Source: Stentor coeruleus
Lineage: Eukaryota; Ciliophora; Heterotrichea; Heterotrichida; Stentoridae
Assembly (NCBI GenBank): GCA_001970955.1
Contig: MPUH01000351.1
Location: 1-62,906, forward strand
DNA: 62,906 nucleotides
Direction: 5' to 3'
The translations under genes and the position numbers were made by a program. Of this stretch, positions 42,205-52,238 are shown piece by piece. The notes beneath the pieces were generated by a model. It did not search any database, was not told the origin of the DNA, and saw only the letters and a program-made list of their open reading frames with translations. Numbering within the stretch: the stretch's first letter is position 1; every line of letters starts with the position of its first letter.

Positions 42205-43032
42205 CTACAACACATACAAAGTCCAAACTCGGAAGGCCATTTTTTTAAGCAAAAAATTATTTTCTGCCTCTTTTCCTCTAGAAAAAATTTTCTCTAGAAT
42301 TTTTTTCCCTAAAATTTTTGATGTATCGACCTTTATGAATGAAGCTTGAAAATCATTAAAAACTTTGCTTATACGAAAAACAATGTTAGATTTGTTTGGT
42401 GATGGAGAAGTACTACATGTGCTTATATAACCATCTTTTCTATCAGTAAGAGCTGATGATTTCATTTTGGTAATACAAGATTTAAGGGTTTTGAGCTTTG
42501 GGGATAAAAGAGTATATAAACCATGAGCTCTGGGGATTGAAGGTTTTTTGTTTGTTAAGGTTTTGTTGAAGGATTTTTTTGAGGGAGGATTGAAGAAACT
42601 CGATTGGATTTTGTTTTTGGGTGTTATGGACTTGGTGATGTTGGAACGGATATAGGAAGGTTTGCATGAACTTTGGTTTTTGGGTATTTGGATCTCAAAG
42701 ACTGTGCCGTATCTCTTCTCAGAATTGTCTTTAATATGAGTTATCAAAAGTCCATAATAATTTGTCGTGTTTTTACAGTGACTAAACGCCTGTTTTGCGA
42801 TAATTTTCATAAACGACTCGAACTGGAAAAAGTTCATCCTTTCAACTCCGTTTTCATTACAAGAAAGCGATAGGAATATTTTCCTAATCTCTTGAGAAGT
42901 TAAAAGGTCAGGCAAGATTTTGACTGAGGTACATATTTTAAAACAATCAGTATATGCTAAAGAGTCTTTTTGTTGATGAGCATCGAATATTTTTTGAAAT
43001 TGTCCTCGGTTTATATCGACTAAGTTGGACAT
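42205..43032 (-). CDS. EF-hand-like (p25-alpha/TPPP-type) N-terminal domain protein
   Basis: 275 aa. Residues 8-80 (FQKIFDAHQQ...YTDCFKICTSVKILPDLLTSQEIRKIFLSLS...MNFFQFESFMKIIAKQAF) fit the p25-alpha/EF-hand-like fold seen in several cytoskeletal and ciliary proteins of ciliates (family knowledge; pattern match by eye). The Ca2+ ligands are not obvious, so it may not bind calcium. The C-terminal 180 residues are basic and Ser/Lys-rich with no known domain. Not a confidently named gene. Confidence 0.75.
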   Translation of the reverse strand: MSNLVDINRGQFQKIFDAHQQKDSLAYTDCFKICTSVKILPDLLTSQEIRKIFLSLSCNENGVERMNFFQFESFMKIIAKQAFSHCKNTTNYYGLLITHIKDNSEKRYGTVFEIQIPKNQSSCKPSYIRSNITKSITPKNKIQSSFFNPPSKKSFNKTLTNKKPSIPRAHGLYTLLSPKLKTLKSCITKMKSSALTDRKDGYISTCSTSPSPNKSNIVFRISKVFNDFQASFIKVDTSKILGKKILEKIFSRGKEAENNFLLKKMAFRVWTLYVL

Positions 43033-43229
43033 TTAATTTATGAATATGATGAAATATATTCCAATATACATAAAAAATGTAAAGTTTATAAGTATAATAT
43101 TATTCTATAATACTATATAAAACTCTCAGCTTTGAGTTAAATATTAGTTAATATAAGCTATAGAGAGCTATAAGTAAATTTTAACTTTATTTTAGCTTAT
43201 TCAATATTATGTCATAATTACTAAAAACT

Positions 43230-44939
43230 TCACAATTTGTAAGGAACTTCATTCATAAACTGAAAACGACTATTAATTTTCATGCTTTTCCAAGCCAAAG
43301 CAGCTAAAAGCAAAGCGCAAATGCTAAAATGAGAAGAAACCCCAATAAGCGCTAGGATAAAAGGACCTAGAAACACTCCAAGGCCTCTAGCAAACATACA
43401 AATCATATTACTTTTCTCCATATAAATCTTTCTTAATGATAATGGAACCGAATCAGAAACCATAACACACCCAGCAGGAGCTAAAATTTCCCCACAACAC
43501 ATAATAATCCCCCCAATAATAGAAATAATAATCAAATGTCCTTTAAAATAACTCACAACAGGGATAAAAACTACCAAAATCCCAAGTAAAACCACAACAT
43601 ACCCAATCAAAGAACCGAATTTTATCTTACTGCATATCGAATCCATAAAAAAAAGCTTGAAAATGATAGAAATTAGCATAGAAGTTGATAGGATTGCCCC
43701 TAAAACATAAGGATTTTTTGCATATTCATCGTAAATATAGTAAAAAGGTAGGATTTCAATTGTGTAGGATAATAGAAATGTTAAGGCTGCACGATAGATA
43801 AAGGAAAAACGTAAAGTTTCGGATGGTTCAGATGATAGAGTTATATTGGTTGGCTTTTGAATTTTTTTTGGAGGATGAGTTTTTGATGGATCGTGTTCTT
43901 CTTCTAAAAAGGAAATATGCGTTCTTTTGAATTCTGTGTCATTTGAAGGGCTTTCATTAGGATCTTCAGGTTCTTTAAGATCTGGCAGGTGGACGGACTC
44001 TGAGAACTTGGGTCTTGCGCTTTTCGGGTGACTTAACATCTCAGGCCTATTAGAAAAATGCTTTGGACTATAATATTTAATTTCCTCAACACAAACATGT
44101 TCTTGTGTATCCAAATAATTACTACCATTTGACTCTGACTCTAAAAATATGCCAAAATCTAACTTCTTATTTTTTGGTTCCTGGTTTATTTCCTCCAAAA
44201 TTTTATCATCCTTACTATTCTCTTGTTCTTTCACCTTTTTTTCTTCATCATTATTTTTTTTCTCAGGTAGTTCCACATATTTTTTTGCTGGGATTGGTAT
44301 CAAACCTGTTTGGTCTATCGATAAAACTAGTAAAACTATTGAAACATCAAGTAAAAACATAATCAAAATGCAAAGCAAGTATCGATTTTTAGCAGATTTT
44401 GGGTTTATTTCTAAAAAATCATCAGGTGAAATCAAAAAACATGATATGCAAATGCCAAGTATATTTCCGATTTTAACTACAAAAAGGATTTTTCTTGCTT
44501 GCAAATTCCAGTTTCCCCTTTGTATAAAATTGATTCTATATAAAAATCTCCCCGTCAAACTCTGAATATTAGAACAAATTCCACTTAAAAATCGGCTAAG
44601 GAGAATTATTGGATAAGAAGGAAAAATCCCTAAAAGAATTATAGACCCAGCTGAACATATTGACAAAATCAACATAATCCATTTTGGAGAAAAATCATTT
44701 GACACCATTGAGATTAGCTTGTAGCTTATAAGTTTACCCAGTGAATGGGCTAATAATATTAGTCCAGCATATAAGCCGATTAAAGTTTGGGAAGGTTGAA
44801 TATATTCTCCGGCTATAATATAAGTCAAAGGCCAAAGGAACTATTTAGGAATTACAGTGCTATCAGCTGAGATTATTAATAGTAAGTAAAAACCTATAAA
44901 CTTCTCAATTGACCCTTTTTCTTCTATTGATTTATTCAT
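43230..44939 (-). CDS. Major facilitator superfamily transporter, two exons
   Basis: 564 aa. Exon 1 (44939-44856) encodes MNKSIEEKGSIEKFIGFYLL and the rest of TM1; a 15-nt intron (44841-44855) leads to FLWPLTYIIAGEYIQPSQTL. Without exon 1 the transporter lacks its first helix and an ATG. Two bundles of about six TM helices are split by a hydrophilic loop at about 215-365 that is rich in Glu, Lys, Ser and Pro. The motif GLYAGLILLAHSLGKLISYKL at the TM2/3 loop and SRFLSGICSNIQSL fit the MFS fold. The layout with a long central loop resembles SPX-MFS-like and other eukaryotic organic-solute MFS carriers. Substrate unknown. Confidence 0.85.
44841..44855 (-). other. 15-nt intron in the MFS gene
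   Basis: GTAATTCCTAAATAG on the minus strand, between ISADST and FLWPLTY. Confidence 0.88.
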
Positions 44940-45543
44940 TATAATTTAAATATTTTGTATTTGACCTAGAGAAATTTTTTTTAAAACTTCCTTTAGATTT
45001 TTGGTTTGTTTTTCTTCAAGTTGATGGTAGCAAGGATTGATGATGAAAGTTTTAATTATAAGTTAAAGTATTTTGAGTAAATAACAATCGTAATAATAGC
45101 TTAGGTTGATGAATTATATATAGAATCTACTGTAGATATACACTAGAATAATATCATAGTTCATCTAAATCAATCTAAAATTTCAATATGATTATTATTA
45201 CCATTTTCATAGTATAATCTTGTAATTTTGATAACTGAGTCACTTCAAAAAAATGTTTATAAACAAACTCTACTTTAAATCCAGTACAACAAAATCATAT
45301 CAATCAACAAACCACATCTCAAATAAAAAACTGTAAAACCTACAAAAATCATACTCTTTCAATAAACATTCTAAATAAACCTTCAAATTTTATCTCCCAA
45401 AATCATACCTTTTCCTATTTCTTATACAAAATTCCAATAATTATTTTTAAACATCATATTTTCCCCTATATCCTATATTATACAAAAATTAATATTCTTC
45501 TTTTATTATAACTTAATATAAACCAACTTATTATATTTTTATA
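44940..45543. other. Intergenic between MFS and the CFAP97-like gene
   Basis: 44990-45090 is relatively C-poor (MFS 5' flank); 45260-45543 is G-poor. AT-rich; no ORF or RNA gene seen. Confidence 0.45.
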
Positions 45544-46074
45544 TTAATCAGGCATTGAACCGAATTTCTCATAATAAGCTTTATCATCAAATATTGGGTT
45601 TGGTTGTTTTGGATACTTCATAAAACTTTTTGAGTGTGTAAGTTTGATAAACTTATGAAACTCATAATCGCTTTCCCACTTTTCAGCTGAGTAAAATGAA
45701 TGTGTTGATTGGAGTCTTTCTAGCATTTTTTTGTTTTCAAGCATGATTTTGTTTTGAGCATCTACTCGGTTTTTCATGTTTAGGCTTCCGGTGGTCATGC
45801 TCCTTGGCATAACTTTGAATTTGTTTAAGGAAGATGGGTTATTGTTTATATCGAGCATCTTTTTCAATAGGATTTGGTTGCTGTGTTCGATTTCTTTAGC
45901 GTTTTCTTCTCTTAGTCTTGATTTTTTAGTCCTGATTCTAATATTCTGTTGTTTGTTTAAGGTGGTATTATTTATCATTGGGCTTATTCGAACCAAACTT
46001 TGTTTATACCTTTGGAACTCTTTTTTTCTTAGGAAATTCTCGTATGAAACATTGCAAGCGACGCTATTCCACAT
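45544..46074 (-). CDS. CFAP97 (hemingway)-like cilia-associated protein
   Basis: 176 aa. The string REENAKEIEHSNQILLKKMLDI followed by NKIMLENKKMLERLQSTHSFYSAEKWESDYEFHKF resembles the paired helical motif of CFAP97/CFAP97D proteins, in which a residue pattern such as ENQxILxRLQ...Y...WE precedes the end of the domain (recalled family pattern, not computed). Basic, short, no TM segment. In animals CFAP97-type proteins are required for motile cilia and sperm tails. A TATATGTATATAAATAATG context is at the start. If not CFAP97, it is an unknown small coiled-coil protein. Confidence 0.65.
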   Translation of the reverse strand: MWNSVACNVSYENFLRKKEFQRYKQSLVRISPMINNTTLNKQQNIRIRTKKSRLREENAKEIEHSNQILLKKMLDINNNPSSLNKFKVMPRSMTTGSLNMKNRVDAQNKIMLENKKMLERLQSTHSFYSAEKWESDYEFHKFIKLTHSKSFMKYPKQPNPIFDDKAYYEKFGSMPD

Positions 46075-46956
46075 TATTTATATACATATACGAGTTGTTG
46101 TATGCATTAGATTTGATTTGGTTTATGTAAAATAATGAGTTTTTGTTAGTTTTAGAATATAAAAATCCTTTTTTATAAGTAAAATATATTATGAAGCTGA
46201 TTGTTGTGGATTATTTGGGATTTAATGTAAGAGTTTTAGATTTTAGAATTGTAGGGGGCTTTTAAGGTTTTTGTTGCTGAGTTGATTTGAAATAAAGAGA
46301 TTATTTGTAGTTTTAATTTAGAAAATCTAAAATCGTTAAGGAAAATGATGAGATTTATGATTTTGTAAAAGGCTTTATGATTGAGTTATTAAAATGATTT
46401 AGGTAGTTTTGTATAAGATTTTATGAAAAGTATTTTTGTATTATAATCTTCTAAATTAGAATATTATATAGAATATGTTAATTCATGGCATTGCTGATTC
46501 TAAAACTAGAATAAAAGATTTTTGTCTTATGGTATAAAGTTTATAAAATAATATTATTTAAGCTCAAATACAATTTTATTTATAATAAACATTAAACTTT
46601 GTAATATGTTTACGCACTATATTAGCATTCTCAAAAATACTCTTTTTTAATCATCCATCTTTCAAATTCTATATAAATAAATTCATGCTTAATCCTTTAA
46701 ATTTAGCTTTCACCAAAAAATCATAACAACACCCTAAAATTTGCTATAAGCATACCTACTATTTAATTTCTCCTAAAAACTCACTCAATCATCATAAACC
46801 CTAATAACACCCTAACACCCACTATTGAATCATCCATAAAATTACCCTACAAATAAAAATAACCCTAAATCCAAATATCACACATAAACTTCCTATAAAA
46901 TTTCCAACTCAATTACCCAAAATATATAATTTCTAAAATCCTTTCTAAAAAAACTA
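46075..46956. other. 0.88-kb intergenic region with skew switch
   Basis: 46080-46440 is C-poor and G-rich (5' flank of the CFAP97-like gene). 46600-46956 is A/C-rich and G-poor (3' flank of the TMEM161-like gene). No ORF or RNA gene is seen; a CACCCTAACACCC string at 46808-46820 is probably chance. Confidence 0.5.
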
Positions 46957-48453
46957 TTAACTACTTTTATTTTTAGTTTTAGCCTTTGTAGTTGACACAT
47001 TAATAAGGACAAAGTTCAAAACCGTAGCCAAACTCCAAGCAAAAAAGCAACTCCATAAGAAAAACTCAAGTAAANTAAGGACAAAGTTCAAAACCGTAGC
47101 CAAACTCCAAGCAAAAAAGCAACTCCATAAGAAAAACTCAAGTAAATCCCTATAGAAAACAACATGAACAATATTCTCTTTACTAATCGGAATAATATTT
47201 TCCAATATGTTTGTCTCTTCTACAGAACTTAATTTCCCAATAGCTTCTTCTAGCCTTCTAATCTCAGGAATAAACGTAATATTTTTAGCAAACTGTATAG
47301 GACTTCTATCTTCAGTAATAAAAAACTCATCCTCATCTAAACCTTGAACATCATTAGAAAACATAACAGTCTCAGTTACAGCTTGAGGATATTCTATTAA
47401 TAATCCTCCTTTATATATCAAAGCTGTACATGAAAGTAGCATAATTGCTGTAACACTTATACTTTGATGGGCAACTGGCCAAGCCATAGTAGCAATAGCC
47501 CTACATTTATTATTAGTAGCATCGATATTTTCATTTGAAGGATGCAAAACTGTATCCTGGACCAGTTTTACACTTCGATTCAATAAACTTTGTATCTCAT
47601 ATGGAAGGTTCCAAAACCTCAACAAACAAATTATAACAACAAAACAAGCCCTCCACAAGCTAAAATACTCATAAACAAATGGCACCCCAACAAACAAATT
47701 CTTAACCATAGGCTTAACCCAAAGTGTACACAACAACAAAGGACTAACCAATAAAAACGTATAAACATATTTCCTCTTACTATTAGCTGAATCATAATAA
47801 CTTGATATAAAATTATTCCAATACCTAAAACTAGGATATAAACACACAGTAATTAAACCTGAAATCATAACAGTTAGCATTAAATAGTTTATAGAAAACA
47901 CAAAACTAGATGAGACATAAGGTTTTAATGTATGTGTAACTTGAAGTTCAAATAAAGATATGGCCATATACATATTGATATCTAAAACATTCTGATGTTC
48001 TGAATTTAATATAATAGCAAAAGTAGAGAATAGTATAAGGCATAATAATAAAGCTAGAATATTCTCAGGATGAGAAAGACCTGATTTATATGACTGTTTA
48101 TATAAGCCAAATATAGTTAATAGGAAAGCCATTAGGATCATATAAAAACTTACAGAATTTCCCATTGTAATCCATGGATTTAGTTGAAGGAGAGTTGATA
48201 TGAGAAGTAAGCTAAATGCTAGGTAGAGGACTATGGTAAGTGATTCAGCATCATTGAAAAAAGGTGATTTATTGGAGAACTTGTCGTCTATTGGCACGAA
48301 TTGGATGTTTTTTTTATCAGAATTCTTTTCTGGGGGGAAAAAAATCACACTGCCCCTGAGGATAGACTCAAGGACTGCGTAGTTTTTTCGGATGTAGTTC
48401 GATATGTAGATTAGGATAGCTAAAATTACGAACTCCCCTGTAATAATTTGCAT
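46957..48453 (-). CDS. TMEM161: TMEM161-like multipass membrane protein
   Basis: 474 aa after removing the duplicate at 47075. About ten hydrophobic segments. Start MQIITGEFVILAILIYISNYIRKNYAVLESIL, then a short hydrophilic stretch, matches the layout of animal TMEM161A/B (hydrophobic start, RWLLCNGSL-like segment). The block FRYWNNFISSYYDSANSKRKYVYTFLLVSPLLLCTLWVKPM aligns with the family's FPGLRLAQTH...SPLFILWLWTKP region (recall, not computed). TMEM161 proteins affect membrane excitability and rhythm in vertebrates; the molecular activity is unknown. ATG 48453 lies only 4 bp from the ATG of the divergent carboxypeptidase gene. Confidence 0.7.
   Translation of the reverse strand: MQIITGEFVILAILIYISNYIRKNYAVLESILRGSVIFFPPEKNSDKKNIQFVPIDDKFSNKSPFFNDAESLTIVLYLAFSLLLISTLLQLNPWITMGNSVSFYMILMAFLLTIFGLYKQSYKSGLSHPENILALLLCLILFSTFAIILNSEHQNVLDINMYMAISLFELQVTHTLKPYVSSSFVFSINYLMLTVMISGLITVCLYPSFRYWNNFISSYYDSANSKRKYVYTFLLVSPLLLCTLWVKPMVKNLFVGVPFVYEYFSLWRACFVVIICLLRFWNLPYEIQSLLNRSVKLVQDTVLHPSNENIDATNNKCRAIATMAWPVAHQSISVTAIMLLSCTALIYKGGLLIEYPQAVTETVMFSNDVQGLDEDEFFITEDRSPIQFAKNITFIPEIRRLEEAIGKLSSVEETNILENIIPISKENIVHVVFYRDLLEFFLWSCFFAWSLATVLNFVLXLLEFFLWSCFFAWSLATVLNFVLINVSTTKAKTKNKSS
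47004..47146. repeat. Assembly artefact: 71-bp duplicate around N (47075)
   Basis: 47004-47074 and 47076-47146 are identical. In the protein this repeats LLEFFLWSCFFAWSLATVLN; one copy is correct. The offset of 72 keeps the frame, so it would pass as a false extra TM segment. Confidence 0.9.
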
Positions 48454-48457
48454 TATA

Positions 48458-51178
48458 ATGGCAGAGAATAATAAACCTATACAAAGCCTTCAAGATGAAG
48501 ATCCAGAAATTACATCATTGCATATTGCAACTTTGTCAGCTAAATTCTCATTTTACAAGATAATTACTGCGCCGAATCTGACTTTTGCTATAAATTTGTC
48601 TCTAATTGAGCGACTTATAGAGCAAAATGCATCATTAGAACTTAGAGAATATATCAAACTGCCTAAACTTAGAGAAAAAATCATGAGTATAATGAGTTCG
48701 TCAGTTGATATATCACACAAACTTTCCCTTGTCCAGGATTTAGGAGAAAATGAGTTAGGACTTATTGATAAAAATTTAGCTTCAGCGACCGTTTACAAAA
48801 TAAGAAACAATAATTTGGAACAGGAAAAAATCAAAGGTAAAATCAAAGATGAAAAGGTTAGCCTTTTAACTACAAACAAAATCTACTTGCTTATAGAACA
48901 AGGTGGAGACATCCTTTCCAGATCTTCAGAAGAGCTGCTAGAAACTGAATCAAAGCTAAAAACTGACTTTGAAGACTTTAGAGACATGCTTCCTCCACCA
49001 ATTCCTCTCTTACCTAAATCCTTAAATCCATCCGAGCCTCTTTTTCAATGTCAAAATATCCCATTTGAAATCCTCGACTTATCTTTTTGCTCTGAGCCTA
49101 TCTGTTCATTTGGCCCAGCAGTTTCCCCATCAGACTTCCCAAGTAAATTCGACCCAAGTACAAGTTTAAAAAGTTTATTCCCAAAAGAAACTCTTGTTTA
49201 CTTAAGATCTCCAGGTCTTTATAAAAAAAACTTCAATGAAAACATGTGCGACTTAAAAAAATTGTTATTAAAAAGACGTAATAGAGAAACTAAAGATGAA
49301 AGACTTTATACAAACCCTTTATTATTACCAACAATACCTAGATATTTTATACCTAATGAAGATGATAATACACTGGTTTTTGAATCAAGGTTTGAATCAG
49401 GAAACTTGGCTATGGCTTCAAAGGTATCGGAAAATGAATACAATTTGTTATTGCAAAGTGATATAAACTCTAAAGGACATACCCAATGGTTTTTTTTTAG
49501 TGTTGAAAATACAAAAGCTGATCAGGAAATCAAATTTAACCTTCTAAACTTCGCGAAATCTGACTCTTTATACAATGAAGGAATGAAAGTATTGGTATAT
49601 TCAATGAAAGCTACTGAAAAAAAAAATATGGGCTGGACCCGTGAAGGGTATAATTTAAAATATTACCCTAATGGGATTGGGAAAGACACAAGTACATCAT
49701 TGAAGAGTTTTTATAGTTTGACTTTTACATATAAGTTTGTGTATTCAAAGGACAGAGTTTTTTTCGCATATTCATTACCGTTTTTATATTCAACATTACA
49801 AATTCTTCTTGATAGTTATGAAAGTGATAAGACTCGAAGCCAGTATTTTCATAGAAAAACACTTTGTAAAAGTATTGGTGGGAATAATTGTGACTATTTG
49901 ACTATTACTAATAAAGGAACTTTGGAAGAGATTAAGAATAAAAGAGCTGTTATTATATCTGCTAGGGTGCACCCTGGGGAAACAGTTGGGTCTTGGATGA
50001 TGTTGGGAGTTTTGGATTTTTTGACTAGTAATAATGTGGAAGCCCATAGTTTGAGAAACAAGTATATTTTTAAGATTGTACCTATGCTGAACCCAGATGG
50101 GGTTATTAATGGGAATTATAGGTGCAGCCTTGTTGGAGCAGATTTGAATAGGAGGTGGAAAAATCCTCAACTAGACATCCACCCAATCATCCACAACTTT
50201 AAACGTATCATAAAAAATACAGCAATAAACTATGAAATTGACCTCATATGCGATCTTCATGGTCACTCCCGTAAAAACAACATCTTCATGTATGGCTGTG
50301 ATTTCCAAAGATCCCCTCAAACTTGTAAGCTTTTCCCTTATATCCTATCAAAAATTTCTCCAATCTTCAGTTTTGAATATTCACATTTTGGTGTGCAAAA
50401 GTCTAAAGAGTCAACAATGCGTGTAGCTTTATTTAAAGACTTAAAAATCCCTAACATTTTTACCCTTGAAGCGTCATTTTGTGGAGCAGATTTTGGGGTT
50501 TATAAAAATATGCATTTTACTGGAGAAATTCTGTCTGATATGGGAAGAGATTTATGTAAATCTTTGTTGATATTAAGTCAAAATTCAGCTTTGGCTAGAA
50601 ATCCTACGGTAAAAAGGCCGGTTCTTAAGAATTTTAAACGGAAAGATAGTATGCAAAGTGAGCCTGACACAGAAATGTTTATAACAAAAGAACATAATGT
50701 TGATTTTATATTAAAAGAACTTATGGCAAGGAAGGAAGTACTGCATCCGGATAATAATACCTCAAGTAGTGGCTCAGAATCTGAGCCTTCTGAGGACAAT
50801 TTGGAGTTTGAGGAACTTAAAGGTTTTTTTCCTATACATAAAACTTCTTTATCGCTTAATAAGAAGAAAATTGAAACACCAAAAGTTTTTCATAACCATA
50901 GGTTGAGGTTTCCATTAAAAAAATGTGAGAGATGTGGGGAAGATGATGGGGGAAACCATGTATGTAAAAATCTTTTATCTTACTCGCAGATTAAAAGAAC
51001 TGTTGTTGGGCTAAGGACTTATTATAATCTTGCTGGGAAAAAAGTTCATGATCAGGCTACGCAGACTCCACCTTCGTTTTATGAAAAAAATCCTAGAAGA
51101 AGATTTTTAAGCTCAATCGGTCCTTTGCCTATGGATAATGACTCAGTAGGCAGTAGTTCTAACTTTAAAGCCCTTTAA
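48458..51178 (+). CDS. Cytosolic carboxypeptidase (CCP/AGBL, M14 family)
   Basis: 906 aa. Zinc carboxypeptidase that trims glutamate side chains or C-terminal residues from tubulin, opposing TTLL. A beta-rich N-terminal CCP domain (RFESGNLAMASKVSENEYNL, HTQWFFFSVEN, near 309-450) precedes the M14 catalytic domain. Zinc motif HPGE (about 505-508), distal zinc His in CDLHGHS (about 600), substrate Arg/Asn in LNRRW and FTLEASFCG with the catalytic Glu (about 672). The layout is closest to CCP2/3 (AGBL2/3), with a N-terminal extension of about 240 residues and a Ser-rich C-tail including CERCGEDDGGNHVC, a possible zinc knuckle. No intron is needed. The ATG is 4 bp from the TMEM161-like ATG. Confidence 0.92.
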   Translation: MAENNKPIQSLQDEDPEITSLHIATLSAKFSFYKIITAPNLTFAINLSLIERLIEQNASLELREYIKLPKLREKIMSIMSSSVDISHKLSLVQDLGENELGLIDKNLASATVYKIRNNNLEQEKIKGKIKDEKVSLLTTNKIYLLIEQGGDILSRSSEELLETESKLKTDFEDFRDMLPPPIPLLPKSLNPSEPLFQCQNIPFEILDLSFCSEPICSFGPAVSPSDFPSKFDPSTSLKSLFPKETLVYLRSPGLYKKNFNENMCDLKKLLLKRRNRETKDERLYTNPLLLPTIPRYFIPNEDDNTLVFESRFESGNLAMASKVSENEYNLLLQSDINSKGHTQWFFFSVENTKADQEIKFNLLNFAKSDSLYNEGMKVLVYSMKATEKKNMGWTREGYNLKYYPNGIGKDTSTSLKSFYSLTFTYKFVYSKDRVFFAYSLPFLYSTLQILLDSYESDKTRSQYFHRKTLCKSIGGNNCDYLTITNKGTLEEIKNKRAVIISARVHPGETVGSWMMLGVLDFLTSNNVEAHSLRNKYIFKIVPMLNPDGVINGNYRCSLVGADLNRRWKNPQLDIHPIIHNFKRIIKNTAINYEIDLICDLHGHSRKNNIFMYGCDFQRSPQTCKLFPYILSKISPIFSFEYSHFGVQKSKESTMRVALFKDLKIPNIFTLEASFCGADFGVYKNMHFTGEILSDMGRDLCKSLLILSQNSALARNPTVKRPVLKNFKRKDSMQSEPDTEMFITKEHNVDFILKELMARKEVLHPDNNTSSSGSESEPSEDNLEFEELKGFFPIHKTSLSLNKKKIETPKVFHNHRLRFPLKKCERCGEDDGGNHVCKNLLSYSQIKRTVVGLRTYYNLAGKKVHDQATQTPPSFYEKNPRRRFLSSIGPLPMDNDSVGSSSNFKAL

Positions 51179-52238
51179 TTTTTAATCTTAATTGTAGTTT
51201 GATTATATTAAATCATGTTTTAAGATAGATTCTGATTGAAGAGTTTATTTTATAATAGATGTTTGGGTATAAAGTATTTTCTCGCTAGCGCTCGAATGAA
51301 AAAAATATTATAAATTTAGAGAAAAATTTAAACTTTTTTATAATATAATTTATTATATTTACACCAGTCTTATGCTTTTTCACTTTTATCACTTTCGTGT
51401 CTTACTATAATTTATTAGGAATCAATTTTTTTGGGAAAAAAGTGCATCGCTTAAATAATTAATAAAAGCAATCTTATAATTTATTGCTTTTTATATCTAA
51501 ATATGATAATAATAAAATTACAGATAATAAGCCTAATGAATAATTAAAAATACTAAATTATTTTTTTAAATTCTTTACTATTAAAACTAATTTTATCTCA
51601 TCAATTTCTATTAATACCTTAATACTATAGCTAGTATTAAATAGGTCTTATTATTTATACTATCACCACAAAAACCCTAAAATTTATTGCTGATAAAAAC
51701 AACTATATTCCAAAACATAATTTTTACAAGACAATCTTTCTTATTAATAATGATTTCAACCATTTCTAGCCTTAATTTCATAACCCTTCACTATTTTCTC
51801 ATCTTTTAAACTATTATTCTCCTATATATAGTTAAATTACATCTTTTAACTGGAGAATATTTATTTTATAAGAATCTAACTTATATCATAAAAAAAGATA
51901 TAATTCACTTTTGTAACTTATAAGATTTTTATATTATTTTAAAGGTATTTTTGAAGATTCTAGTGCTAATACAACTTTTAAATTGAAGTATTTTGAATAT
52001 TTAGATGAAGATTTTAATGAGATTTTGAAATTTGACAAATGAGGTATTGTATGTAAAATAAGACTAGAGTTAGAAAAATCAAAGAAAGGATATGAGGAAG
52101 TTATGTCAAGTATTATAAGAGATTTGCAAGATAAGGTAAATGCGGGAATTCAGTTAATCCAGTTGGTCAGATGAGCATTTTAAAGCCTTTTTCTTCACAG
52201 TATCCTTTTTCTAGCTAACATCATCATGAAATAATAAT
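51179..52238. other. 1.06-kb intergenic region with a possible gene remnant
   Basis: 51180-51900 is AT-rich with no ORF. From 51917 a short protein-like reading frame appears, broken by a TGA at 52040 and ending in TGA at 52172; see the pseudogene entry. Confidence 0.45.
51917..52174 (+). pseudogene. Possible relic reading frame with one in-frame TGA
   Basis: One frame reads FEDSSANTTFKLKYFEYLDE up to FDK, then TGA (52040-52042), then continues in the same frame as KIRLELEKSKKGYEEVMSSI up to QLVR, TGA (52172-52174). It has no ATG at its left end, and no 15/16-nt intron would remove the stop. Amino-acid composition is coding-like, coiled-coil-ish. It could be the end of a decayed gene or chance. 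Confidence 0.3.

Noticed and set aside
46808..46820. CACCCTAACACCC as a telomerase RNA template for an 8-nt telomere repeat
   Set aside because: It lies in an A/C-rich, G-poor flank where ACCCTAA strings recur by composition (46795, 46850, 46861). No pseudoknot, Pol III signals or boundary element seen.
52040..52062. A 19-nt intron (GTATTGTATGTAAAATAAG) to rescue the 51.9-kb relic
   Set aside because: It does not remove the TGA and its length is outside the 15/16-nt pattern of the nine supported introns.
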